Part shown: in pieces, positions 34,630-44,099 of the stretch | Position numbering within the stretch: position 1 is the stretch's first letter | How the letters are laid out: the number at the start of each line of letters is the position of its first letter | Source: DASCNA01 sp036011305 | Lineage (GTDB): Bacteria; Verrucomicrobiota; Lentisphaeria; Victivallales; GWF2-38-69 | Reading direction: 5' to 3' | Assembly: GCA_036011305.1 (NCBI GenBank) | Contig: DASCNA010000182.1 | Span: 6,297-70,296, forward strand | DNA length: 64,000 bases | Notes under the pieces: generated by a model | Told to the model about the DNA's origin: nothing | The model's database searches: none | Seen by the model: only the letters and a program-made list of their open reading frames with translations | Position numbers and translations under genes: made by a program

Positions 34630-35996
34630 ATTCTAAAAACTCTTTTCTTTTTAAAAAGGGATTCAAACTGCTTTATATTCTGAGCAGTAGTTACAGCAGC
34701 AACCTGGTCTCCTTCTTTTAAAACAAAATCTCCTGTTGCAGGCATCATTTTACCATCTCTAAATACAAGAGATAAAATAACAGATGGAAATCCTTCATAA
34801 TGGGATATTTTTTTCCCGCATATTGGGGAAGAAGATGTAACGTACAACTCATATACATACCCACTTGTCCTCTGTAAAATTGCATGAACTTTAGCTGTTT
34901 CAGTACCCAAAAGATTCAAGACTGAATTTACCGCAACTAACCTTGGACTGAAACCGCAATCTATAGCACCAATACCGGGAACTATATCCACATACTCTTC
35001 TTTATTCGTTATTGTTATAACTTTACCGGCACCTTTTTTCTTAGCCAAAATACAGGTCAGAATATTCTCCTCGTCATCATCAGAAGTGCTTATGAAAGCG
35101 TCACACGCATCAATTCCTGCTTCAAAAAGAACTTCACTTTCAGTAGGATCTCCATGAATAACCATTACTCTTTCACCAAGTTCACTGAGAAGCTTTTCGC
35201 CTTTTTTCTGATCTTTTTCTATCAGTTTTACACGATATCCAATTCTAACCAGTTTACTTGCAAGAATTTGACCGACATTTGTTGCACCGACAATTATTAC
35301 ATTATCTATAGAAACGCTGTTTGGACCTACAATATCAATAAATCGGTTAACACTGCTCTTACTACCGGCAACATAAACCTCATCTCCGGTAAAAAAGCTT
35401 ATACTGCCATGTGGAATTATAACTTTCTGATCCCTTACTAACGCAGAAAAACGTATCTTAGGTAAAAGCTCTTTATTTGGGAAATCATGTATTTTTATTC
35501 CTTCTACAGGAGAAGATCTTGGAATTTTGACAGCTGTAATCTGGGCATCTGTCTGTTTAAAAATAATTCGTTCTGCAACTATGTTATGATCTAATACTCC
35601 TATTATTCTATCTACACATTCATCTGTAGGAAAAATTAAATTATCAATTCCCAAAGAAGAAGGATTGTAATAATCTTCATCAGAGAAATAACTTTGAGAA
35701 GAAAGACGACAGACAGTTTTATTAACTTTGTAATGTTTTGCTACTAAACATGCTAATATGTTTGAGGCATCACTGCCTGTTGTAGCTATTAAGATATTAC
35801 AGGTGGATATACCTGCCATTTTCAGGATATTAAAATTAGAGCAGTCACCATAAACAGTCATAATATCGAGCTTATCTTTCAATCTATTTAAAAGTTTCAT
35901 CGATGAGTCAACTACTACAATATTGTTATCTTTATTACTAAGTGTAAATGTCAACTGCTTACCGACTTCGCCAGCTCCAAGAATAATTATATTCAT
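34626..35996 (-). CDS. trkA: Trk potassium transport NAD-binding regulatory subunit
   Basis: 456 residues made of two tandem RCK units. Each begins with a Rossmann strand and dinucleotide loop: IIILGAGEVGKQLTFTL (residue 2 onward) and VIIVGATNVGQILASKL (about 232), each followed by a RCK_C subdomain (about 140-220 and 370-450). The protein gates TrkH in response to nucleotides. It is the first gene of the trkA-trkH pair and overlaps trkH by four bases. Length is normal. Confidence 0.95.
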   Translation of the reverse strand: MNIIILGAGEVGKQLTFTLSNKDNNIVVVDSSMKLLNRLKDKLDIMTVYGDCSNFNILKMAGISTCNILIATTGSDASNILACLVAKHYKVNKTVCRLSSQSYFSDEDYYNPSSLGIDNLIFPTDECVDRIIGVLDHNIVAERIIFKQTDAQITAVKIPRSSPVEGIKIHDFPNKELLPKIRFSALVRDQKVIIPHGSISFFTGDEVYVAGSKSSVNRFIDIVGPNSVSIDNVIIVGATNVGQILASKLVRIGYRVKLIEKDQKKGEKLLSELGERVMVIHGDPTESEVLFEAGIDACDAFISTSDDDEENILTCILAKKKGAGKVITITNKEEYVDIVPGIGAIDCGFSPRLVAVNSVLNLLGTETAKVHAILQRTSGYVYELYVTSSSPICGKKISHYEGFPSVILSLVFRDGKMMPATGDFVLKEGDQVAAVTTAQNIKQFESLFKKKRVFRI

Positions 35997-36224
35997 TAAA
36001 ATATTACCTTTGAAAATTTACTATGACAGTAATTTTAATATAAGCTTCAAGTATAAAAAATATGACTATATATCTTATTATAAACTGCAACATACCCTAT
36101 GAATTTTAGTTTTTAGTTCTCCAATTTCAATTAAGTTCTTGCCAAAATAGGAACTATTGTACTAAAATTAGTGATATTACTGTAAGTTAAGAAAATTTAA
36201 ACCTAAACTTGTGAGAATCCAATT

Positions 36225-36599
36225 ATGATTAAAAGATTTCTTGACCATTCAGCAAATGAACGTACTTATCTATCATGGATTGCAACATCAATAGCAATAA
36301 TGGCTTTCGGCTTTGTTATTGAACGATTTGATATATTTATTTCATACATCGGGAAAGCACTCGGCGGCAATGTCCATGTAAGATCAACATTTTCTGCAAA
36401 TCTTGTTGGAATTCTATTACTGTTTATAGCAGTTGCCATGGTAATTGTGGCCACAATCAGGTTTTACCTTTATAAAAAGGCAATTGAAGTTGACAAACCA
36501 TTGCCTTACGGAACAGTAAAATCGATATTCCTACTTGCTTTTTTGATGGTTCTTCTCGGGATTTTTCTCGCTATTTACATGTCAATCCAAATTACATAA
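36225..36599 (+). CDS. DUF202 (YidH-type) membrane protein
   Basis: 124 residues with three membrane helices. The N-terminal HSANERTYLSWIATSIAIMA is the hallmark of the DUF202/YidH family (A-x-E-R-T-x-L-A-W-x-R-T). Function of the family is unknown. It stands alone. The 225-base leader and roughly 200-base trailer contain no further gene that I can support. Confidence 0.85.
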   Translation: MIKRFLDHSANERTYLSWIATSIAIMAFGFVIERFDIFISYIGKALGGNVHVRSTFSANLVGILLLFIAVAMVIVATIRFYLYKKAIEVDKPLPYGTVKSIFLLAFLMVLLGIFLAIYMSIQIT

Positions 36600-36794
36600 A
36601 TTTTAATTGCGTACAATACATTAAATTATTAACTGCAATTTTAATGGTTTTTAATCTTAATCATAGTTATGTTTTTATCATCTGAATAAGCTTGCCTGCC
36701 ATTAACTTATCAGATCGGTTATTAAAGAATTTATACTTATAAAAAACTATAATATTTAAGTTTATAAGTATTGATACTATTAATAAACAATCAT

Positions 36795-36820
36795 AAAAAA
36801 GGACACTATTTAGGTGTCCT
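36795..36820 (-). terminator. Intrinsic terminator of the Met/Cys-rich protein gene
   Basis: AGGACAC and GTGTCCT form a compact stem with a six- to seven-base loop, and the minus-strand transcript then has six T. It lies 26 bases after the stop codon. Confidence 0.85.
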
Positions 36821-36845
36821 CACCATATATATTTTTTGAGTTTGA

Positions 36846-37316
36846 TTAATCCTGCTGGTCTTTCTTTGGAGTGGCGTTTGTTTCAGAATCCTTTGGACTG
36901 GTTTTCTCTCCTCCCATCATTGGACAATTCGCCATCATTGCTTTTTGTTTATCAGGATTTTTTTTCTCGCATTTCATCATCATTTTTTTACATTTCGCCA
37001 TCATCTTCTTTTTTTGCTCAGGTGTCATATCTTTCATTTTTGAACACTTTCTCATCATAGCGCATCTTTGTTTTGGAGTCATGCTCTCCATTTTTTTCTG
37101 GCACTTCTGCATCATCATCTGTTTTTCTTCTGTTGTCATATTTTTTGCCATAGGACAATTTTTCATCATTTTCTGGCATTGCTTTACATATTGATTTGAT
37201 GACTGCTCAGATGTTACATTTGAATCAGAAGGTGCCTTATTAACTGAATCTGCTGCATAAGTAGTTACAATCCCTACCAACAAGAAAGAAATTGTCAATC
37301 CGATTACTTTTTTCAT
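36846..37316 (-). CDS. Periplasmic Met/Cys/Lys-rich repeat protein
   Basis: 156 residues: a signal peptide (VIGLTISFLLVGIVTTYAA), a polar linker, then about four imperfect repeats of roughly 20 residues with the pattern M-T-P-E-Q-K-x-x-M-M-x-K-C-x-K-M (for example MTPEQKKKMMAKCKKMMMKC). About eight cysteines and more than two dozen methionines lie in this region. A flexible acidic/polar tail follows. Met/Cys-rich exported proteins in other bacteria bind copper or silver, so soft-metal binding is a reasonable inference, not shown. It has its own terminator and stands alone. An AGGAGG-like site (rc of cctcc) precedes the ATG. Confidence 0.75.
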   Translation of the reverse strand: MKKVIGLTISFLLVGIVTTYAADSVNKAPSDSNVTSEQSSNQYVKQCQKMMKNCPMAKNMTTEEKQMMMQKCQKKMESMTPKQRCAMMRKCSKMKDMTPEQKKKMMAKCKKMMMKCEKKNPDKQKAMMANCPMMGGEKTSPKDSETNATPKKDQQD

Positions 37317-37548
37317 TACTGTATTCCTCCAATTGTTATAAATATCCCTAAGTATATCAAGTTAATATTAAACTTCTATATGTATTTTTTTCTTAGGTAA
37401 TTAATAGCATAGTTTTATACATAATAGTATATTAGAAGTATGAGATTGAATGAGCAGTATTTCGTTTAAGTCTCCAGTGTCGAATTTTAAAAGTTGTATT
37501 ATTTAATAAAATTCTTCACTTTGCACCTAAAACTAAAAAAAAACTGAG

Positions 37549-38874
37549 GTGAATAATATGCTTTCCACTGTTGATATAGATAATGATATAATCGAATATT
37601 CAAAAACTGCTGATTTTGCAATAGATTATAAAAAATATAATGATGAAATAACAGAGAAGTATAATAAACTATCAGCAAAACCGCTCCCTTCACTGTTTCA
37701 CCCTATTATACTGCCTAAAGCAACACTTTTTGAGTTAAAAAAACAGTCAGAACAAATGGAAAGAATATTGGTTAAAATACTAAAACTGTATTTAAAAGAG
37801 ACTGAAATACAGGATTTTTTTGATTTTAATGAGACATTGAAAGATTGGATTAATATTGATCCAGGTTATGAGCCGTCAATTCCTTTTTCCAGATACGACG
37901 GCTTCTGGGATGGAGAAACATACCGTTTCTGTGAATTTAACACAGACGGTACAAGTGGTATGGACGAAATAAACATAATGGATGAAATATACCTCAAGAC
38001 CAAAATTGGTCATAACTTAAAAAATAAATACAATATTAAAAGTTTTGATATGAGGAATTCCACACTGCAGACACTGCTCAAATATTATAAAATGTTTGGT
38101 AAAAATGACAAACCCAATATTGCTATTGTTGACTTCACTGAATCTGCAACAGGCGGAGAATTTGAATCTCTAAAAAATTATATCATTAAAAGCGGATATC
38201 AATGTGAAATATGCGATATTAGAAAATTAGAACTCAAGAAAGATGGATTGTTCCATAATAATTACAAGATTGACCTTATTTACCGCAGAGCAGTTACTGA
38301 TGAAATGTTAAAATTTAAAGACCAGATTAATGATTTCATAAAAGCGTACAAAAAGCATGCTGTATGTGTAGTAGGTCCAATTTGTTCCCAAATAGTGCAC
38401 AGCAAAAAAATATTCACTTTCCTCTCAAATGATATGTGCAGAAAATATTTTACTGATGAAGAGATGTCATTTATTGAGAATCACCTGCCTTATACAAAAA
38501 AACTAGTCAATGATCCTGACATAATCAAAGAGTTAACTGATGATAAAAATGAATTCTTCTTAAAACCCCATAACTCTTATGGTTGTAAAGGTGTAATCAG
38601 TGGTTCAGAGACTTCAATTGAAGACTGGAGTAGAAATATTAACGAAATACTTGATTCAGAAAATGACTCCTATCTAATTCAGAAGAAAATTGAAATTCCT
38701 AAGATTACTTTAATTAGCGATCCTGATGGTAATTTGAACACTTATAAAATAAATTTAGGCCCTTATATATTTGCGGGTGAACTCATAGGCTTTTATGGTA
38801 GAGTATCAAAACATGATATAATAACTACACATAATGAAGGATTGATATTACCACTGTTTTATCTTTCAAAATAA
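37549..38874 (+). CDS. ATP-grasp-like ligase of unknown substrate
   Basis: 441 residues. FSRYDGFWDGETYRFCEFN and TDGTSGMDEINIMDE in the first half, and FFLKPHNSYGCKGVISGSE with YLIQKKIEIP in the last third, follow the layout of the ATP-grasp ligases related to glutathionylspermidine synthase and the circularly permuted ATP-grasp group. In these, the K-P-x-x-x-x-G-x-x-G-V loop contacts ATP. A good site (GAGGTG) precedes the ATG. Its stop is one base from the uvrB start codon, so the two are likely co-translated, which is an unusual pairing. Substrate not inferable. Confidence 0.68.
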   Translation: MNNMLSTVDIDNDIIEYSKTADFAIDYKKYNDEITEKYNKLSAKPLPSLFHPIILPKATLFELKKQSEQMERILVKILKLYLKETEIQDFFDFNETLKDWINIDPGYEPSIPFSRYDGFWDGETYRFCEFNTDGTSGMDEINIMDEIYLKTKIGHNLKNKYNIKSFDMRNSTLQTLLKYYKMFGKNDKPNIAIVDFTESATGGEFESLKNYIIKSGYQCEICDIRKLELKKDGLFHNNYKIDLIYRRAVTDEMLKFKDQINDFIKAYKKHAVCVVGPICSQIVHSKKIFTFLSNDMCRKYFTDEEMSFIENHLPYTKKLVNDPDIIKELTDDKNEFFLKPHNSYGCKGVISGSETSIEDWSRNINEILDSENDSYLIQKKIEIPKITLISDPDGNLNTYKINLGPYIFAGELIGFYGRVSKHDIITTHNEGLILPLFYLSK

Positions 38875-38875
38875 T

Positions 38876-40840
38876 ATGTTCAAGCTCGAATCAAACTTTA
38901 AACCCAGCGGTGATCAACCTGAAGCAATTATAAATCTTGTTTCAGGATTAAAAACTAAAAATTCAAAACAGGTGCTGCTTGGGGTAACAGGTTCCGGGAA
39001 AACCTTTACAATGGCTAACGTCATTCAGGAAGTTCAAAGACCTATTTTAATTGTCTCCCATAACAAAACTTTAGCTGCTCAATTATATAGCGAATTTAAA
39101 TCTTATTTCCCCGACAATGCTGTAGAATTTTTTATAAGTTATTACGACTACTATCTACCTGAATCATATATTCCCCAGACAGATACCTACATAGCCAAAG
39201 ATTCAAGCATAAATGATGAAATTGAAAAGTTAAGACTTTCCGCAACTACATCTTTAATGACCAGAAAAGACGTTATTATTATAGCCAGTGTTTCATGTAT
39301 TTATGGTTTAGGTTCTCCGGATGATTACAAGACAATGAGTATTCTGGTAAGGAAAGGACAAACTATTGACAGGAGAAAAATTCTATCTCAACTAATTGAT
39401 ATTCAATATGAACGGAATGATATTTCGCCTGAAGCCGGTCAATTTAGAGTAAGTGGCGATGTTATTGATGTTTATTTTTCTCATAAAAATGAATTTGTAA
39501 GAATAGAGATGTGGGGTAAAGAAATAGAAAATATAACCAATCATAATACTGTTACAGCAAATAAATTAAGTAATTTAAAATCTGTTATAATTCCTCCTGT
39601 TAAACATTTTGTACTGCCAAAAGAAAAAATTGATATGGCAGAGGAATCAATAAAACTGGAAATGCAAGAAAGAGTTAAATATTTTGAAAATGAAAACAGA
39701 CTAGTTGAAGCTCAGAGAATATATCAGAGAACAAAATATGATTTAGAAATGCTGAAAGAAATAGGATACTGTAGCGGTATTGAAAACTATTCCAGACATC
39801 TAACAGGTCGTCCTCCTGGAAGCAGACCATATTGTTTAATAGACTTTTTCCCGAAAAATTTTATTGTTTTTATTGATGAATCACATGTAACAATTCCACA
39901 ATTAAGAGCAATGTATAATGCAGATCAGAGTAGAAAACAAACCTTGGTAGACCATGGGTTTAGACTACCTTCAGCTTTAGATAACAGGCCCCTTTCATTT
40001 GAAGAATTTAATCATCTAACTCATGATATAGTTTTTGTTTCTGCAACTCCAAGTGAATATGAAATAGATAAATCTGATCAGGTGGTTGAACAAGTTGTAA
40101 GGCCAACCGGTTTACTTGATCCTGAATTGGAAATCAGAGCACTTGATGGCCAGGTAGATGACGTTATTGGTGAAATTAAATCTAGAGCTAAAAAAAATGA
40201 ACGTTCACTTGTTACGACATTAACAAAGAAAAGTTCCGAAAAATTATCGGACTATCTTATAGATATTGGTATAAGAGCAAAATATCTTCACTCTGAAATT
40301 GACACTATTCAGCGCGTTGAAATCCTTACGGCTTTAAGAAAAAATGAATTTGACTGTTTAATAGGAGTTAACTTATTGAGGGAAGGGCTCGATCTTCCAG
40401 AAGTTTCACTGGTCGCAATTTTAGATGCCGATAAAGAAGGCTTTTTAAGATCTGAAAAAGCACTAACTCAGACAGCTGGAAGAGCAGCCAGGCATTCAGA
40501 AGGTAAAGTGATTCTGTATGCAAATAAAATTACACCCAGTATGGATGCTCTAATCAAATTAACTGAAAAACGTAGAAAAAGACAAATAAATTATAATACT
40601 GAGCATGATATTACTCCTAAAACAATAATTAAAGAATTAAGAGATGATTTAACAGAATATTCGCACAAGAAAACTGGTATTAATATAATCAAAGAAGAAC
40701 AAAGCGGTTACTATAGTGATGAAGACTCTAAAGACCTGATTGAAATTCTTGAAAAAGAAATGTTGGAAGCTGCTGCTACACTGGAATTTGAAAGAGCCGC
40801 TCAATTAAGGGACAAATTAAAAGACTTAAAAAACAACTAA
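38876..40840 (+). CDS. uvrB: Excinuclease ABC subunit B
   Basis: 654 residues. UvrB is the damage-verification helicase of nucleotide excision repair, loaded by UvrA and partnered by UvrC. Walker A is LGVTGSGKTFTMANVI (near residue 38), the beta-hairpin is YYDYYLPESYIPQTDTYI, helicase motifs include FIDESHV, FVSATPSEYE and LREGLDLPEVSLVAILDAD, and the C-terminal UVR motif is EAAATLEFERAAQLRDKLK. Length is normal. It has no independent Shine-Dalgarno, which fits coupling to the ATP-grasp-like gene. Confidence 0.97.
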   Translation: MFKLESNFKPSGDQPEAIINLVSGLKTKNSKQVLLGVTGSGKTFTMANVIQEVQRPILIVSHNKTLAAQLYSEFKSYFPDNAVEFFISYYDYYLPESYIPQTDTYIAKDSSINDEIEKLRLSATTSLMTRKDVIIIASVSCIYGLGSPDDYKTMSILVRKGQTIDRRKILSQLIDIQYERNDISPEAGQFRVSGDVIDVYFSHKNEFVRIEMWGKEIENITNHNTVTANKLSNLKSVIIPPVKHFVLPKEKIDMAEESIKLEMQERVKYFENENRLVEAQRIYQRTKYDLEMLKEIGYCSGIENYSRHLTGRPPGSRPYCLIDFFPKNFIVFIDESHVTIPQLRAMYNADQSRKQTLVDHGFRLPSALDNRPLSFEEFNHLTHDIVFVSATPSEYEIDKSDQVVEQVVRPTGLLDPELEIRALDGQVDDVIGEIKSRAKKNERSLVTTLTKKSSEKLSDYLIDIGIRAKYLHSEIDTIQRVEILTALRKNEFDCLIGVNLLREGLDLPEVSLVAILDADKEGFLRSEKALTQTAGRAARHSEGKVILYANKITPSMDALIKLTEKRRKRQINYNTEHDITPKTIIKELRDDLTEYSHKKTGINIIKEEQSGYYSDEDSKDLIEILEKEMLEAAATLEFERAAQLRDKLKDLKNN

Positions 40841-40878
40841 TAAATCCATGTCAATGATACGTGAATTTATTAGTTGTT
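40832..40878. terminator. Hairpin containing the uvrB stop codon
   Basis: AACAACTAATAAAT pairs perfectly with ATTTATTAGTTGTT over 14 bp around a 19-base loop. The left arm contains the uvrB stop. A weak A/T tail follows on both sides, so it may act as a bidirectional terminator between uvrB and the convergent nuclease-like gene, or protect the mRNA end. Confidence 0.55.
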
Positions 40879-40883
40879 ACAAT

Positions 40884-41879
40884 TTATTTCAGTTGCAGTT
40901 CTACAATAACAGGGTAATGATCCGAAGGCCATAATCCAGGTTTTTTAGCAAAACTCTCTCTAATTATTTTTGCTTTTTTGGCTACAAAAGCATCTGTTGT
41001 CAAAATATAATCAATACGATAATTATACTGACTGTCTTCAGGATGTTCATTTACATCAAAAAACTTTTTCCCCCCGTGGAAATCATGATAAGTCATTTCA
41101 CTGTGCGGAGGATTAGTAATATGTTCAGGATGAACTGTTCTGTAGGCATCTATAAGCTGTAAACCTTTTCCTTCTTTACCATGAAGAAGAATATTATATC
41201 CATTATATGCATTCAAAGAATATTTAGCTTTAGGTGATTGATCTGTCATGTTTAAATCACCCATAATTATTGTAGGAAGACCTTCATTTAGTTTAGATAC
41301 TTCTTTTCTGATTAATTCAGAAGAGAGAGGTTGTGCAGCAGGGGCAACAGCCCAGTGCTGGTTTAAAACAAAATATTTCTTCTTATTAATTTTATCGTAT
41401 AATATTATCCATGTAGCCATTCTAGGATTTAAATAATCCCATGTCGGCTCCATGGTTTTTGTAGCAAAGGTTGTACCGGGTTTATTAGGTTTTGGACTTA
41501 TCCAAAACTGACCTGATTTTACTAAATCAAATCTACTTTTCAAAAATAAAAGACCTTCATATTCACCTTTTGTTTTACCATCATCCCTGCCAATACCATA
41601 CCATTGATAATCAGGCAATTTTTTCAAATCACTTACTTCTTGGCCATACTTACCATTAGTCGCTTCCTGAACACCAAAAATATCTGGATGATATTTGTTT
41701 ATCAGAGAAATAGCTCGCTGGTCTCTTCCTGCATTCCAGCTGTTTACTCCATCATCAGTATTAGAGTTTCTAATGTTGAATGTCATAACTTTAACAGGCT
41801 TGTAAGTTTGTGCTGCAAAAGACAAAGACGTTAATGATACCATAAAAACACCCACCAAGAAATAGATTAGTTTCTTCAT
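40884..41879 (-). CDS. Exported endonuclease/exonuclease/phosphatase-family hydrolase
   Basis: 331 residues with a signal peptide (YFLVGVFMVSLTSLSFAAQ). The EEP fold motifs are in order: VMTFNIRNSNTDDG, the metal-binding Glu in DIFGVQEA, IIMGDLNMTDQSP, YRIDYILTTDAFV and the catalytic SDHYPV near the end. Family members cleave nucleic acids or phosphoesters, including sphingolipids and inositol phosphates; exported versions with the W-N-x-R-x-x-x-R arrangement (SWNAGRDQRAISLI) often act on extracellular nucleic acid or sugar phosphates. It converges with uvrB and is probably monocistronic. Confidence 0.85.
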   Translation of the reverse strand: MKKLIYFLVGVFMVSLTSLSFAAQTYKPVKVMTFNIRNSNTDDGVNSWNAGRDQRAISLINKYHPDIFGVQEATNGKYGQEVSDLKKLPDYQWYGIGRDDGKTKGEYEGLLFLKSRFDLVKSGQFWISPKPNKPGTTFATKTMEPTWDYLNPRMATWIILYDKINKKKYFVLNQHWAVAPAAQPLSSELIRKEVSKLNEGLPTIIMGDLNMTDQSPKAKYSLNAYNGYNILLHGKEGKGLQLIDAYRTVHPEHITNPPHSEMTYHDFHGGKKFFDVNEHPEDSQYNYRIDYILTTDAFVAKKAKIIRESFAKKPGLWPSDHYPVIVELQLK

Positions 41880-42039
41880 TGATTTTTATCCCCTCACTTA
41901 TGAACTGTTTATCTATGTAAATGAATAAACTATACAAAAGTTTTATTTCAAATATAAACCGAAATAATGCATTAGAATAATTTAAATAAATCAAAACAAA
42001 ATTTTATTAACTAACTATAAATGAATACTGAAACTATTA

Positions 42040-43008
42040 TCAATCAATATAATATTTTACAATAGCTCTTGTCTTATCTAACATCCATAAGACACTCTTA
42101 TACATATTTAAATTCTTTAATGTAAAAACAGACAGTATAGTTTGTTGGTTCGTACTATTAATATCTCTACTGTATCTTATCACAGCAAAAGCACCCATTA
42201 CTGTAATCATTATTCCCAGTAATGTTAAATTTGAAGGGGCCTCTCCCCATATTCCCCAAGAAAGAATTCCTGCAAAGATTATAGAAAAAAATGTTAAACA
42301 TGAAGTCAGCGTTGCAGAAATATACTTTAAAGAATAAGTCATTAATATTTGAAATAGAGAACCGAAAACTCCAGATCCAAGCAATAATAACAGTTGTTCA
42401 AAATTAGGAGTTTTCCAGTCAAACATCATCCATATACCCGAAATAACAGTAGAAAAAATAAAATACAACAGAAGAACTTCCGTTGTCCTATTGTTGTTGT
42501 GTTTTAAAAACAGCTTCAAAGATAAAATTCCGGCCCCCATCATTATACCACCTGACAATGCAAGTAGGTTATATGGATTCAACAAACTGCTTCGGTTAGG
42601 GTTTAAGACTAATATTATTCCAATAAAACTTATAATAATTCCAGCTAAAACCTTCTTGCTTGTCTTTTTTCGTAAAAAAATAAAAATAAGAATAGGCACA
42701 AAAACAGGACTTGTGTTTATCAATAAAATAACATTTACAAGATGAGTAAATCGTATTGCATAAAAATACGCAGCCATTGCCATCAAACCAACTGAGCACC
42801 TAATCAGCAAAATATATTTTTTGTTTATTCTTAATGAAAAATGACTTCTATCTCTGAAAACTATAGGTATTACAAGTATCAAACTAATTAAAAATCTAGA
42901 AAATAATATAGTTGAATCCGGCAGACTATGTCCAATTGCTTTTACAAACGCTCCCATTACAGCCAGAGAAAGAGCAGCAGCTAAGGCTAATATAATACCT
43001 TTATTCAT
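42040..43008 (-). CDS. EamA/DMT-family transporter
   Basis: 322 residues from the ATG at 43008, which has AAGGA ten bases upstream; the longer frame from 43080 would add a 24-residue polar extension without a ribosome site. Ten helices in two EamA repeats: ALSLAVMGAFVKAIGHSLPD, then LRKKTSKKVLAGIIISFIGI, and in repeat 2 MTYSLKYISATLTSCLTFF with LGIMITVMGAFAVI. Such exporters move amino acids or nucleosides. It is divergent from a LysR-type regulator gene, which is likely its controller. Substrate unknown. Confidence 0.85.
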   Translation of the reverse strand: MNKGIILALAAALSLAVMGAFVKAIGHSLPDSTILFSRFLISLILVIPIVFRDRSHFSLRINKKYILLIRCSVGLMAMAAYFYAIRFTHLVNVILLINTSPVFVPILIFIFLRKKTSKKVLAGIIISFIGIILVLNPNRSSLLNPYNLLALSGGIMMGAGILSLKLFLKHNNNRTTEVLLLYFIFSTVISGIWMMFDWKTPNFEQLLLLLGSGVFGSLFQILMTYSLKYISATLTSCLTFFSIIFAGILSWGIWGEAPSNLTLLGIMITVMGAFAVIRYSRDINSTNQQTILSVFTLKNLNMYKSVLWMLDKTRAIVKYYID

Positions 43009-43180
43009 TACCAATACATCCTTAGTGAAATTACTTTTCATTATTATTTTATTTAGGTCAAAAAATTTTATAGACAACATTTAATATACTAGCAAATAAT
43101 AATTTGAATAATTTATTATTTATATACCTTTAATATTTGTATTTTAAATACTAAAATGTTTATATTATTGTAGGAGGAAT

Positions 43181-44098
43181 ATGAAAATTAATCTAAAAAG
43201 CATAAATTTAAACTACCTTATAATTCTTGATGCCCTTCTCGAAGAAAGACAAGTAACAGCGGCAGCTATTAAACTAAAATTGAAACAACCAACTGTCAGC
43301 AACATCCTTAAGCAGCTTAGATTAATTTTTGAAGACGAACTATTATCTCTTGGGCAATCTAAAAGAATGACACTAACTCAAAAAGCCAGATCATTACGAT
43401 TGCCGGTTAAAAAAGTCATTTCAGAATTGGAAGATATATTTCAAAGCGAAAAATTCACACCTTTAAATACAAAAATAATATTCACTTTAGCAATGTCAGA
43501 TTATATTTCTTTAATAGTTTTAAAAAAATTAATGATGAAACTAAGCAAAAATTATCCTAATATTAAATTAAATATTATCCCTTTTAATGACATTAAAACT
43601 TTTGAGGAATTTGAAAATAGAAACTTAGACTTACTAATCGGTAATTTGAAAAATCCCTCAAAGCAATTTAAAATATATAAACTATTTACAGATAGATATG
43701 TTTGTATAGCAGACAAAAATCATCCAGGTTTTCAAAAGAGTAAACTAACATTCAATACCCTAAAAGATTATCCATATCTTATGACGACTATACAACAATC
43801 TATAAATGATTTTAGTGTACATAATGCAATGAAAAAATTTCATTTTGAAAAAATCCCTACAATTAAAATAAACAATATTCCCCTTGCGTTAAATATAATT
43901 GCAGTAACAGAATACTATTCAATTGTACCTAAAATAATTGCGTCAATGTATGCAGATAAGCAGAAATTAACCTATAAAAATTTTACCTGGGATATACCTG
44001 AATTACCAATTTATATGTATTGGAAACCAGTTGACAATGAAGATACAGCACATATATGGTTACGGGATTTAATATGCAAAAATATACAAAAAATATAA
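43181..44098 (+). CDS. LysR-family transcriptional regulator
   Basis: 305 residues. The winged HTH is at the N-terminus (LNYLIILDALLEERQVTAAA; LKLKQPTVSNILKQLR), and the periplasmic-binding-like effector domain (about 95-300) follows, with LLIGNLKNPSKQFKIYKLF and RYVCIADKNHPGF. It resembles the NodD/SyrM-type subgroup, which begins L-N-L-L-x-x-L-D-A-L-L. An ideal AGGAGG site precedes the ATG. It is divergently arranged with the EamA gene, the usual arrangement for autoregulation and target control. Its stop is one base from the stop of the convergent decarboxylase gene. Confidence 0.9.
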   Translation: MKINLKSINLNYLIILDALLEERQVTAAAIKLKLKQPTVSNILKQLRLIFEDELLSLGQSKRMTLTQKARSLRLPVKKVISELEDIFQSEKFTPLNTKIIFTLAMSDYISLIVLKKLMMKLSKNYPNIKLNIIPFNDIKTFEEFENRNLDLLIGNLKNPSKQFKIYKLFTDRYVCIADKNHPGFQKSKLTFNTLKDYPYLMTTIQQSINDFSVHNAMKKFHFEKIPTIKINNIPLALNIIAVTEYYSIVPKIIASMYADKQKLTYKNFTWDIPELPIYMYWKPVDNEDTAHIWLRDLICKNIQKI

Positions 44099-44099
44099 A

